Source of the DNA: Fimbriimonas sp.
GTDB taxonomy: Bacteria; Armatimonadota; Fimbriimonadia; Fimbriimonadales; Fimbriimonadaceae
Length of the DNA: 64,000 nt
Reading direction: 5' to 3'
Assembly (NCBI GenBank): GCA_031292555.1
Contig: JARLGV010000089.1
Location: 22,760-86,759, forward strand
Shown here: positions 16,505 through 24,278 of the stretch, piece by piece
How positions within the stretch are numbered: position 1 is the stretch's first letter
Layout of the letters: every line of letters begins with the position of its first letter
Position numbers and translations under genes: made by a program
Notes under the pieces: generated by a model
The model's database searches: none
What the model was told of the DNA's origin: nothing
What the model saw: only the letters and a program-made list of their open reading frames with translations

Positions 16505-16545
16505 ACCCCCCGTAGCCGCTGCCTCCGTGGCAGCGCAGGGAACTA
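16505..16545 (+). repeat. Dispersed hairpin element, copy 2
   Basis: Stem CGCTGCC / GGCAGCG with loop TCCGT at 16517-16535, flanked by CCCCCCGTAGC and CAGGGAACT. It lies between the convergent permease and zinc-ribbon genes and touches the 3' end of the latter. Confidence 0.8.
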
Positions 16546-17283
16546 CCTTCTGGCTTCCTCCATGGGGGAGAACTCGACTTCGGCTTCGTAGAGGCTGAGT
16601 TGTGCTTTCAGCATCTCGGCTTTCTTGCGGGTGATGCCGGTTAGGACCGTGATCGGCAACTCGGTCAGCATCTGTTTGACCTGGTTGCGGTTTAGCGCAA
16701 GAATGTGCTGAAGTCCGCTGATCAACTCCTCTTCCTTGTGCTTGCCATGTCCGATGAGCGACAGTTCGTAAAGCGCTTCGTCGTCGACGACGACGAACGC
16801 CGCCGGAATTGTCTTGCGAGGCGCACCGGTCTCGTCGTGGGCGATTGGGATTTCGTGGTTGCAATTCTCGCAAAGGAGAACTTCGGTCTTCTCGCTGTAG
16901 AAGTTCAACTCGTTGCAGAATCCGCATCGGACCTGCGAGACCGGAATGGTCTTTCCGTCGATGACGGGAATCATGCGGTTGCAGCTAACGCAAGGGAAAT
17001 CGTCGGTCGGAGCAGCAACAAGCGTATTGAGCGCCTCGCAGAACGGGCACTTGACGTCGTGAGTGGTGACCTTGCGCACCTGAAACGCCAGGTAGATGGC
17101 AAACGCGACGCACCCAATACCGGCAATGAACAAGCAGGTGGTCAATCCGGAAAGCATGCCCGTTCCACGATATCGATAGAACAGGCCGGCGAACGCCAAA
17201 GATACGATTCCGCAGAAGCCGTACGAAATCGATCGCTCGGAAAACATTTCGATGATGTCGGATGCTCGCGGTACCCTCGGCAT
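16543..17283 (-). CDS. Membrane protein with zinc ribbons and L7/L12-like C-terminal domain
   Basis: A 246-residue protein with two membrane helices (about 20-36 and 44-66). It then has four C-x-x-C pairs at about residues 79, 97, 119 and 137 that would form two zinc ribbons. The C-terminal ~65 residues follow the pattern of the ribosomal protein L7/L12 C-terminal domain: helix, A-L-N-R-N-Q-V-K-Q-M-L, then G-I-T-R-K-K-A-E-M-L-K-A-Q-L and a last strand E-A-E-V-E-F. It probably sits in the cytoplasmic membrane with its domains in the cytoplasm. The function is unknown. GGAG lies about 9 nt before the start. Confidence 0.72.
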   Translation of the reverse strand: MPRVPRASDIIEMFSERSISYGFCGIVSLAFAGLFYRYRGTGMLSGLTTCLFIAGIGCVAFAIYLAFQVRKVTTHDVKCPFCEALNTLVAAPTDDFPCVSCNRMIPVIDGKTIPVSQVRCGFCNELNFYSEKTEVLLCENCNHEIPIAHDETGAPRKTIPAAFVVVDDEALYELSLIGHGKHKEEELISGLQHILALNRNQVKQMLTELPITVLTGITRKKAEMLKAQLSLYEAEVEFSPMEEARR

Positions 17284-17327
17284 AAGATCTTTACTCCAGT
17301 CAGTTGTTCAGTATATCAAGGTCATCG

Positions 17328-17353
17328 GGCCAATCCTATGGCTAGGACTGGCC
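17328..17353. terminator. Hairpin between two reverse-strand genes
   Basis: GGCCA-ATCCTA pairs with TAGGAC-TGGCC across a 4-nt loop with one mismatch. It follows the 17373 gene on its own strand, but there is no T-run. Confidence 0.4.
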
Positions 17354-17372
17354 GGAACGACATTTAGCGAAC

Positions 17373-18143
17373 CTAGCCGCCAATCTTGCGGGTGCCAAGT
17401 CCGCCCGTCTGATCGCTTGTAGTCGACGTTCCAGAATTATCGACGGCCGGCACAACTAGAATGCTGCCGTCATTCTGATCGAGTGGGGTAAACGCATACC
17501 GCTTACCCAAATCGCGTAGCATGTCGATGGCCGACATGCGCTCGTAGTCCACCGAAATAGTCGGATTGGTTAGCCCGGGAGCGGCTACGATCTTCGTTTG
17601 GGTGATTTCGCTCATCATGTCCAAGACAGACAGCAGCGGAGCGTTGTCGATGCGAAGACTCGGCGACTTGTGGGACGCCTCGCTTTCGTTGCCGGTGACA
17701 ACCGTGTTCGGGATCGTAATCGGTGGCGGCACCGTCTTAGGCGTATCGACGACGGCGTTCTCCTTGACGGGCGGAGCCACCGCTTGTACCGGCCCCCGCG
17801 GCGTCAGGTCCTCCTTATGGATTCTCGTCGGCGGAGTGAGGAACGTCATCACGGTAAACGTCGCCATGGCCACGGCAGCCAAGACTAAGCCTCCCACCAC
17901 AAAAGTCGGTCGTCCTCCCAGTGGCGGTGTCTTGGGCTCGCGGGGTACGAACCGGGGAATCGATGGCGAAGTAATTGCCGCGGGGCCTTTGGCGCCTCGA
18001 AGTCCCTTCACCATTTGGATCCGATGGATGAGATCCCCTCTCAACTCTGGGTGTCTCAGTCCGAACTCGTCAATGGCACGCTCGTTGCCCTCTTCGGCGA
18101 GGGTCCACATCAAACTGTCCAATTCGGGAGCGACTCGCTTCAT
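17373..18143 (-). CDS. Membrane-anchored STN-domain protein, probable anti-sigma factor
   Basis: A 256-residue protein translationally coupled to the ECF sigma gene by a 4-nt overlap, the usual arrangement for a sigma/anti-sigma pair. A cytoplasmic helical N-terminus (about 1-75) is followed by one membrane helix (about 80-102), a Pro/Thr-rich linker, and a C-terminal ~80-residue domain. That domain resembles the secretin/TonB short N-terminal domain (STN): L-R-I-D-N-A-P-L-L-S-V-L-D-M-M-S at about residue 170, then a second helix/strand ending I-L-V-V-P. The external STN domain could sense an envelope signal. No zinc-binding H-x-x-x-C-x-x-C is seen. Confidence 0.65.
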   Translation of the reverse strand: MKRVAPELDSLMWTLAEEGNERAIDEFGLRHPELRGDLIHRIQMVKGLRGAKGPAAITSPSIPRFVPREPKTPPLGGRPTFVVGGLVLAAVAMATFTVMTFLTPPTRIHKEDLTPRGPVQAVAPPVKENAVVDTPKTVPPPITIPNTVVTGNESEASHKSPSLRIDNAPLLSVLDMMSEITQTKIVAAPGLTNPTISVDYERMSAIDMLRDLGKRYAFTPLDQNDGSILVVPAVDNSGTSTTSDQTGGLGTRKIGG

Positions 18144-18700
18144 GCGTTCGCCTCGTACAGGACCCGGAATCGCTCACGCGCCCGGTAGAGCCGGGTCTTT
18201 GCCGCGTTGACTCCGCAACCGATGCTGTCGGCAATGTCCTGGAGACTCAGTTCCTCCCAGTAGAACAACACCAACAGGGCACGGTCTGCGGGAGCAAGCT
18301 TGGCCATTGTCGACTGCACTTTCGGATCGGACGTGTCCGGCTCTTCGGGCGCGGCGCGCGTCACCGCTTCGGTGAGTTCAACCGTGCGAGAGCGATAGCG
18401 AGTTCGCCTTGCCTCCTGAATGCTTCGGTTGACCGCAACCCGAAACAGCCATGTGCTGAACCTCGAACGCCGGTCGAAGCGCCCCAAATGACGGTAGACG
18501 AGAGTGAATACCTCCTGAACCGCATCTGCCGCTTCGTCGGCGTCCATCAATACGCCACGTGCGATCGCGAACACCTTCTCGTAGTACTTCGAGTAAAGGT
18601 CTTCGAATGCGCGCGTATCGCCACCGAGGAACCTCTCCACTAGCACGAGATCCTCGTCGAACGAACCGCTCCTTGCCTTGTCAATAACTGCCGACACCAC
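18140..18700 (-). CDS. ECF-family RNA polymerase sigma factor
   Basis: About 186 residues with sigma region 2 (R-A-F-E-D-L-Y through A-A-D-A-V-Q-E-V-F and R-S-R-F-S-T-W-L-F-R-V-A-V-N) and region 4 (L-A-P-A-D-R-A-L-L-V-L-F-Y-W-E-E-L-S through N-A-A-K-T-R-L-Y-R-A-R-E-R). Two consecutive GTG codons offer the start. The second, at 18695-18697, has a TATGTT hexamer 5 nt upstream. It is co-transcribed with the STN-domain protein that probably restrains it. Its regulon cannot be told from this window. Confidence 0.9.
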   Translation of the reverse strand: MVSAVIDKARSGSFDEDLVLVERFLGGDTRAFEDLYSKYYEKVFAIARGVLMDADEAADAVQEVFTLVYRHLGRFDRRSRFSTWLFRVAVNRSIQEARRTRYRSRTVELTEAVTRAAPEEPDTSDPKVQSTMAKLAPADRALLVLFYWEELSLQDIADSIGCGVNAAKTRLYRARERFRVLYEANA

Positions 18701-18848
18701 TCAACATAATTGGACGCGAACTGGTTGACCCCCGTTACTCCTTTACCCACATCTACGATTCAAAAGATCCAGACTGCATTTAGCCAAGCAATTGTTCGGG
18801 GGTCTTGGAGGTGCAGACGGTCTGGAGATCACTCTTCTCGGACTCTCG

Positions 18849-20327
18849 TCAACCCAACGGTGGAGTATCCGACCGCATCTCAGCCGGAACTTGTCGTTTT
18901 ACGAATTGCTCAGGCAGGATCGAGATGGCATACAGGTTGACGCCCAAGAATAGAAGGGCGATGGCTGGGAAGGCGAATTGTCTTCGCCCTCCCAGCAGGT
19001 GGGTCAAACCGACTGCGATTCCACACGAGATCGGAGCCAGCGCGGGGAACAAGTACCGCGCCTGCGCCTGGAAATACTGCATGTTGAATCGCAGAAACAG
19101 TATCAAGACAATCAAGGCGAACGAAGCGTTCATGATCTGGACGGCCCGATACTCTTTCCATTCTGCCTTTCCAAATGCAAGAATCCATCCCAATACGCAC
19201 AAAACGGTGACCGCCAACAGGAGGCGGTAAAGCGTGTTTGGTGCGGCTCCCTTCTGGGATACGCCAGTAAAAGAAGTCCCACGCTCGTTCATCCAAATGT
19301 CCATGTAGCCGAACACTCCGAAAAACGATCGGGCTGTCCACCACCCGATATAGTCCTTCCAGTAGGTCATCTCGCTCGATGTTCCTGGTTCGGTTGCCTC
19401 GATCATCGATACGATTTGGCTTTTCTGCGCCGAAAGCTTGAATGCGTCGTTGAATGCGCCGATTGCGAGTGGATCGTGGTAAAGGCTCTGGTTTCGGGCC
19501 CACCATGGCCCAGCGATGCAAATGGCCAACACGGCGGCAATCGCGATCATGGCCTTCGATGGCTGTGGCTTCACTTGACCTCCTCGAGTATCGTCGCCCC
19601 ATGCCCCGGCCTCGGGGTTTGCCGGATAGCGGTAGGCGAGAAAGGCCGCAAGGAGGAGAATCGGAACGAGCGATAGCGCCGTCGTCTTCGTGAGCATCGC
19701 TAACCCAGTCAACACTCCGATGATCAAGACCTTCTGCATCGTCCAGCCCCACATAAGGCATCGAGCGGTTAGGGCCAGCACCCACGTGCAAAGGCATATC
19801 AGAAGTGGATCGTTGCTGACTGCGCCTGCCAAAGCGGTGAACATCGGTAGGAATGCGGCAAATGCGGCCGCGCAAAGTGCAACGTCCGGACGCCTAAATC
19901 CCCAGAATGCCAGGTAGAACGTACCCAGGACGGTTACTCCTCCGATCAGAACGTTCAGGAACCGAAGCTTGAGACCGGAGTCGCGAACGGTCAGATCGGA
20001 AGCTCCCGTCAGTTTGCTCCATCCGGCTGCCAAGAGGTAGAACGCTGGCGGCTGGTGGCTCTGGTAGTCCTCTCCGAGATTCGGGTCGGTCGGCGAAAAA
20101 ACCGGGAACCCCTTACCTTCGAGAAGATGGATGACGTAGTTGACATGCTGCCTTTCATCCGGCGCTCCGACATCGACGATCTTCTGAGGTAGCCCCGTTT
20201 TGGGGTCACGTTGTCCCAACAAAATCCCCGCCTGCCGATAGGGAGTCAACAACGCGTAGTTCGTCGCCAAAGCGATGTGGACGGCAATCAAAGCGACCAA
20301 CAAACCAAGAGTCACGGTACGCGACAT
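18849..20327 (-). CDS. Polytopic GT-C (PMT/GT39-like) glycosyltransferase
   Basis: A 492-residue protein with about 10-12 membrane helices and an acidic pair (A-P-D-E-R-Q-H) in the first extracytoplasmic loop, as in lipid-linked-sugar GT-C transferases. Y-Q-S-H-Q-P-P-A-F-Y follows, a wording common in the ArnT/PMT-like group. It probably transfers a sugar from a polyprenyl carrier to a cell-surface acceptor; donor and acceptor are unknown. ATG 20325-20327 is chosen over an upstream reading because AAGG lies 9 nt before it. Confidence 0.8.
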   Translation of the reverse strand: MSRTVTLGLLVALIAVHIALATNYALLTPYRQAGILLGQRDPKTGLPQKIVDVGAPDERQHVNYVIHLLEGKGFPVFSPTDPNLGEDYQSHQPPAFYLLAAGWSKLTGASDLTVRDSGLKLRFLNVLIGGVTVLGTFYLAFWGFRRPDVALCAAAFAAFLPMFTALAGAVSNDPLLICLCTWVLALTARCLMWGWTMQKVLIIGVLTGLAMLTKTTALSLVPILLLAAFLAYRYPANPEAGAWGDDTRGGQVKPQPSKAMIAIAAVLAICIAGPWWARNQSLYHDPLAIGAFNDAFKLSAQKSQIVSMIEATEPGTSSEMTYWKDYIGWWTARSFFGVFGYMDIWMNERGTSFTGVSQKGAAPNTLYRLLLAVTVLCVLGWILAFGKAEWKEYRAVQIMNASFALIVLILFLRFNMQYFQAQARYLFPALAPISCGIAVGLTHLLGGRRQFAFPAIALLFLGVNLYAISILPEQFVKRQVPAEMRSDTPPLG

Positions 20328-20630
20328 TGCCGCTACCTTACCCCCGCCGCTCCGCGCCACGCGCTAGGCGATAAGGCGAAGACGCAATGGGAGACTAGGC
20401 CCTGGCGAGGATTAGGCGTGTCCGTAACCCCCATAACCGCTTCCTCCGTGGAAGCGAAGGGAACTCACTGAAGCGCGCGATAAGTTGATAGAGATGAAAG
20501 TGCAGTTGCCGTCCATCGACCTTTAGTCATTGCCTACTTCCGAGACTCCAAACCTCTTCACCTAGCGCGCCTGCGCCATTCGTGCGTTACAATAAAACTA
20601 TCCAAACAGCAGTTTTGCGGGAGATCCCTG
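20328..20630. other. Intergenic region between divergent genes
   Basis: About 300 bases without a gene. It holds hairpin element copy 3 (20438-20456) and, close to the right-hand gene, TACAAT at 20588-20593 as a possible -10. GGGAG lies 7 nt before ATG 20631. I see nothing else of note. Confidence 0.6.
20421..20470 (+). repeat. Dispersed hairpin element, copy 3 (compensatory variant)
   Basis: Stem CGCTTCC / GGAAGCG with loop TCCGT at 20438-20456. Relative to the other copies a G-C pair is replaced by T-A on both arms, so base pairing is kept. Flanks AACCCCCATAAC and AAGGGAACTCAC match the element. Confidence 0.8.
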
Positions 20631-21623
20631 ATGCGTAAACCTATCTTCTTTATTACCGGTACCGCGGTGGTCGCGGTCGCAATGGCGCAGGTCAACACCA
20701 GCGCCCTCCTAACCAGTTTCGGCAAGGCGATGCACGATGCGCAGTCTGTGCAGTCGAACTATACGGTTCAGACTCTCCATGCAGGAGGGCCCGAGGAGTA
20801 TTCGGTCGTTCTCAAGAAGCCAAACCTGGCCCGAATCGAAACCCCCAATCTGATCGTCATCGCCGACGGAAAGCTGATCACTCGGTACGACAAGAGTGGA
20901 AAGACCTACTATCGCGCTCCTCAAAGCGACTCTGAGGTCAAGAGCCTTTTCTCCGGTGACGAGTTGAATTTGTGGTCTGGATTCTTTGATGGCAATGCCT
21001 ATAAGCCGTACAAGGCAAAGGATCTGGGCAATCGGATGGTGAAGGGCGGCACCCTCGCCGTTGTCGAGGCCGACTATGATGCCAAGGCGCGCAAGGTCGT
21101 TACTTATTATCTAAACCAAGAAGACAATGTCGCCCGCAAAGCGAACATCGAACTCGATAAGGGACAGGAAAAGGCGGTGTCAATTATTGTCGACACCAAG
21201 ACCCTCGCGCTGAACGGAGACGTGCCCAAGGATGCATTCGTGTTCGATCCGCCTGCAGATTCGCGCGAGATGACCCTGGAAGAGATCAACTCCGCCAAAT
21301 GGTACTACGATCTAGAGGAGGCGAAGAAAGTCGCGGCTGCCAGTGGCAAGAGAATCTTTGTCGACTTCTACGCGACATGGTGCGGTCCGTGCAAGATGCT
21401 TGAGCGCGATTGCTTCGGCACCGAGCAGTTCAAGCAGTTCGGCAAGAAATTCGTGTTCTGCCGAATCGACGTTGACGCCCAAGCGTCAGTCGCCCAAGCC
21501 TACGGCATCACTGCCATGCCCACCCAAGACGTCCTCGACAAAGACGGTAAAGTACTCAACCAGACGATCGGCTACGCCGACCCCACGACCTTTTTCAACT
21601 TCCTGCGAGCATCCGCAGGCTAA
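20631..21623 (+). CDS. Secreted LolA-like / thioredoxin fusion
   Basis: A 330-residue exported protein with a signal peptide (about 1-19, ending V-A-M-A-Q). Residues about 25-215 follow the LolA/DUF2092 pattern of an unclosed beta-barrel lipoprotein-binding domain, including N-L-A-R-I-E-T-P-N and L-I-T-R-Y-D-K-S-G-K-T-Y. Residues about 230-330 form a thioredoxin domain with the active site W-C-G-P-C (about residue 257) and the cis-proline in T-A-M-P-T. It probably acts in the periplasm in thiol exchange coupled to a lipid- or lipoprotein-binding module. GGGAG lies at a good distance before the ATG. Confidence 0.82.
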   Translation: MRKPIFFITGTAVVAVAMAQVNTSALLTSFGKAMHDAQSVQSNYTVQTLHAGGPEEYSVVLKKPNLARIETPNLIVIADGKLITRYDKSGKTYYRAPQSDSEVKSLFSGDELNLWSGFFDGNAYKPYKAKDLGNRMVKGGTLAVVEADYDAKARKVVTYYLNQEDNVARKANIELDKGQEKAVSIIVDTKTLALNGDVPKDAFVFDPPADSREMTLEEINSAKWYYDLEEAKKVAAASGKRIFVDFYATWCGPCKMLERDCFGTEQFKQFGKKFVFCRIDVDAQASVAQAYGITAMPTQDVLDKDGKVLNQTIGYADPTTFFNFLRASAG

Positions 21624-21679
21624 AGTGCAACAAGCCAGCCGAGGAGGTCAAGCGGCGAGGGAGGAATTCGGCGTAACCG

Positions 21680-21720
21680 CAGCCCCCGTTGCCGCTGCCT
21701 CCGTGGCAGCGCAATGAACT
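21680..21720 (+). repeat. Dispersed hairpin element, copy 4
   Basis: Stem CGCTGCC / GGCAGCG with loop TCCGT at 21693-21711, preceded by AGCCCCCGTTGC and followed by CAATGAACT. It lies about 70 nt past the thioredoxin-fusion stop. Confidence 0.8.
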
Positions 21721-21755
21721 CGCAGAGCAAAGCCAGGGAACTCGCAGAGCAAAGC
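21716..21755 (+). repeat. Two 18-nt direct repeats
   Basis: GAACTCGCAGAGCAAAGC occurs exactly at 21716-21733 and 21738-21755 (period 22). The first unit begins inside the 3' flank of hairpin element copy 4, and the GGGAACT lead also appears in copies 2 and 3. The repeat may therefore be an extension of that element. Confidence 0.8.
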
Positions 21756-21965
21756 GCGAAGAGAATAGGCGAGGAAAATGAGAGAGCGGCTGGAATGCAT
21801 CGGCCTTGGGATGTCAACTGCCAACGGGTTCTCACGCACCATCGCTAAGCGAAAGCACGAACCGCCTAGCCCGAACGACCGTTGAATTGTCCCATCTAGG
21901 GCCGGAGTGTGTGCCGCCTCCGGGCCCTGGGGCTTTACCTCACTGGGCTTGTCGAGTCTCTCCAC

Positions 21966-22013
21966 CTTTGGGCGACTCGCTTGGCACGAAGCCACCTTCC
22001 GAGTCGCCCAAAG
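21966..22013. promoter_or_regulatory. 14-bp perfect inverted repeat upstream of E1 alpha
   Basis: CTTTGGGCGACTCG at 21966-21979 pairs perfectly with CGAGTCGCCCAAAG at 22000-22013 across a 20-nt loop. There is no T-run, so this is not a simple terminator. It could be an operator for a dimeric regulator or a structured 5' leader for the dehydrogenase operon. Confidence 0.65.
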
Positions 22014-22064
22014 ATCGTCATAGGGTACTCTATACGGCAATATTCCCAGCTTGGAGCAAAATTC

Positions 22065-23198
22065 TTGAGCCGAACCTCAGGCACGGCACCGGCCGCCAAT
22101 GCCACACAGAAAGGGGATACCCCCTCAATTCGCCCCCGAGATCTTCTTTCGAAAGAGGACTGTTTGGAGATATTCCGGCAACTCTACCTTGCCCGATACT
22201 TCGACGTACGACTCATCAAGGAGAAGAGGCTCGGGCATCTGACTGGGACGCTCTACTCCTCTCACAACCAGGAAGGAGTACTTGTTGGGTCGCTGTACGG
22301 GCTAAAGCCGAATGACTGGATCTCGCCGATCCATCGCGACATGCCAGCCTTCTTTCTCAAAGACATCAAGTTTGACTGGCGACGTGCCGACCGGATGGGG
22401 TTGAGCATTGAAGAGGTTTGCGCCCAAGTTTGGGGCCGGGTCGGTTCGCCCGGAAGGGCTCGCGACAACTGGTCCCATATCGGCAGTCGAAGCAAGCGAA
22501 TCATCCACTCGACCTCGATGCTTGCCGGCACGATTCCGGTTGCTGCAGGCGTCGTGTATGCCGACCGGCTGGATGGTGGCGATGCGGTCTGCGTAACGTT
22601 CAACGGCGAAGGATCGACTGCTCAAGGCATCTTCCATGAAGCGATCAACTATGCGGCCGTACACAAGCTTCCGGTTGTCACCGTCGTGGAAAACAACCAG
22701 TGGGCGTATGGCACACCTGCCGAACTTGAGTGCCCGACGACCGACGTTGCCGATCGAGCTCGCGGGTTTGGCATTCCTGGTTTGGTGGCCGATGGACAAG
22801 ACGTGTTCGACGTCTACGACAAAGTAATGACTGCCATCAATTACGCGCGGTCGGGCCGCGGCCCGAGCATCGTCGAATGCAAGACATTCCGCGCATATGG
22901 CCATGGGGACCATGACGACGATCGTGCCAACAAGTACCGGCCCAAAGAAGATGTCGAAAAAGGAAGGGCCCGCGATCCAATCGCCATCTGCCGGGCAACG
23001 CTGTTGGCGCTCGGGCACATCGATGCCGCCCACGCCGAGACTTTTCGCGCTGAAGGAAAGAACGCGTCTGAGGCGAAGAACGACGATTTTCCGCCTGAAG
23101 TAGTGACGTTTCTTAACGAAGGGATTGAATTTGCCTTGCAGTCTTCGCTTCCTCCTGCTGATGAAGGCGCCAAGTGGGTTTTCCGGGAGGCCAAATGA
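22065..23198 (+). CDS. 2-oxoacid dehydrogenase E1 alpha subunit
   Basis: The thiamine-diphosphate-binding alpha chain of a pyruvate or branched-chain 2-oxoacid dehydrogenase (377 residues). It shows the ThDP motif G-E-G-S-T-A-Q-G-I-F-H-E-A-I-N ending in V-V-E-N-N and the phosphorylation-loop-like segment R-A-Y-G-H-G-D-H. I start it at TTG 22065 because GGAGC lies 8 nt upstream; earlier readings add an atypical basic N-terminus. It overlaps the beta-subunit gene by 4 nt. E2 and E3 are not in the window, so pyruvate versus branched-chain specificity cannot be decided. Confidence 0.85.
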   Translation: MSRTSGTAPAANATQKGDTPSIRPRDLLSKEDCLEIFRQLYLARYFDVRLIKEKRLGHLTGTLYSSHNQEGVLVGSLYGLKPNDWISPIHRDMPAFFLKDIKFDWRRADRMGLSIEEVCAQVWGRVGSPGRARDNWSHIGSRSKRIIHSTSMLAGTIPVAAGVVYADRLDGGDAVCVTFNGEGSTAQGIFHEAINYAAVHKLPVVTVVENNQWAYGTPAELECPTTDVADRARGFGIPGLVADGQDVFDVYDKVMTAINYARSGRGPSIVECKTFRAYGHGDHDDDRANKYRPKEDVEKGRARDPIAICRATLLALGHIDAAHAETFRAEGKNASEAKNDDFPPEVVTFLNEGIEFALQSSLPPADEGAKWVFREAK

Positions 23199-24208
23199 GC
23201 TTAGTAGTTGAACACGCTGCGCCGGTCAAGAAGAACTACGTGACCGCCCTCAAGGAAGCACTCTTTGAGGAGATGGAGCGGAATCCCAACCTGATCTGCC
23301 AGGGAGAGGATATCGGCATCTTGGGTGGAGCGTTTGGCGTCACCGAAGGGCTGCAGGCCCGATATGGAGCGAGCCGTGTAGTAGATATGCCGATCTCCGA
23401 GGCCTGTATCGTCGGTTCGGCGGTGGGCCTCGCCTTGGGTGGAAAAACCGTAATGGCAGAGATGCAGTTCATCGACTTCATCTCATGCGGTTTTGACCAG
23501 ATCGTCAACATGATGGCCACCTACCACTATCGAACGGCTGGCGAAGTGAACATGCCAGTGGTTGTTCGTGGACCAGCGGGGGCATATGGAGGAGGTGCGC
23601 TCTATCACAGCCAGATGAACGAAGCCTGGTTCTGCAATTCGCCCGGACTGCGCGTCGTGTGCCCATCGACCCCGTACGATGCTAAAGGGCTTCTCAAAGG
23701 AGCTCTCAGGGACGGCAACCCGTGCATCTTCTTCGAGATCAAGGAGCTTTACCGAAAGCGTGAGATTGCTGAATTCCTGCCAGAAGAGGATTACGCTATT
23801 CCGCTTGGCAAGGCGATTGTGCGACGCGAAGGGTCTGATCTGACCTTCGTGACTTACGGCCAAAATGTCTACCATTGTCTTCAGGCAGCTGTCGAACTGG
23901 AGAAACTGGGCGTCAATGCAGAAGTCATCGACATCCGGACGCTAGTCCCCCTCGATGAAGATACAATCTTCACCTCGATTGCGAAGACGAATCACCTAAT
24001 CGCCGTGAATGAGGCCCCAATGACTTGCGGATTTGCCGGAGAGATCGTTGCGCGGGTATCTGAGAAGGCGTTCGAGTACCTTGACGCGCCCCCGATGCGA
24101 ATTACCCGCCTCGACACGCCAGTGCCATGGGCCAAGCCATTGGAGCTTCACGTCCTTCCATCCGTTGAGAAGCTAGTGAACGCAGCTCTGAAGTCGGTCA
24201 AGTTCTAA
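23195..24208 (+). CDS. 2-oxoacid dehydrogenase E1 beta subunit
   Basis: A 337-residue transketolase-like beta chain beginning at an ATG that overlaps the alpha-subunit TGA, with GGGAGG upstream. Characteristic parts are G-E-D-I-G-I-L-G-G-A-F-G-V-T-E-G-L, P-I-S-E-A-C-I-V-G, F-I-D-F-I-S-C-G-F-D-Q and the C-terminal D-T-P-V-P-W-A. It forms the E1 heterotetramer with the alpha chain to decarboxylate a 2-oxoacid and pass the acyl group to lipoyl-E2. A strong hairpin follows. Confidence 0.9.
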   Translation: MSLVVEHAAPVKKNYVTALKEALFEEMERNPNLICQGEDIGILGGAFGVTEGLQARYGASRVVDMPISEACIVGSAVGLALGGKTVMAEMQFIDFISCGFDQIVNMMATYHYRTAGEVNMPVVVRGPAGAYGGGALYHSQMNEAWFCNSPGLRVVCPSTPYDAKGLLKGALRDGNPCIFFEIKELYRKREIAEFLPEEDYAIPLGKAIVRREGSDLTFVTYGQNVYHCLQAAVELEKLGVNAEVIDIRTLVPLDEDTIFTSIAKTNHLIAVNEAPMTCGFAGEIVARVSEKAFEYLDAPPMRITRLDTPVPWAKPLELHVLPSVEKLVNAALKSVKF

Positions 24209-24228
24209 ATGGCCCCTAAAGATTCTCT

Positions 24229-24273
24229 GTAAGGCCAAAGTGCTCGAGTTTCACTCGAGCCCTTTGGTCTTAC
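24229..24273. terminator. Bidirectional hairpin between convergent operons
   Basis: A 21-bp stem (GTAAGGCCAAAG to ACTCGAG inner arms) with one G-U pair and one mismatch closes a 3-nt TTC loop. It sits between the E1 beta stop and the stop of the ABC ATPase gene on the other strand. The T-run is weak, but position and stem strength suggest a shared terminator. Confidence 0.8.
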
Positions 24274-24278
24274 ACGTC

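Larger units (their letters stand above)
21624..22064. other. Long leader region upstream of the E1 genes
   Basis: About 440 bases without a convincing gene. It contains hairpin element copy 4, the 18-nt direct repeats, a 14-bp perfect inverted repeat at 21966-22013, and a TATACG-type hexamer near 22030. GGAG lies 8 nt before the TTG start of the next gene. Confidence 0.6.
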
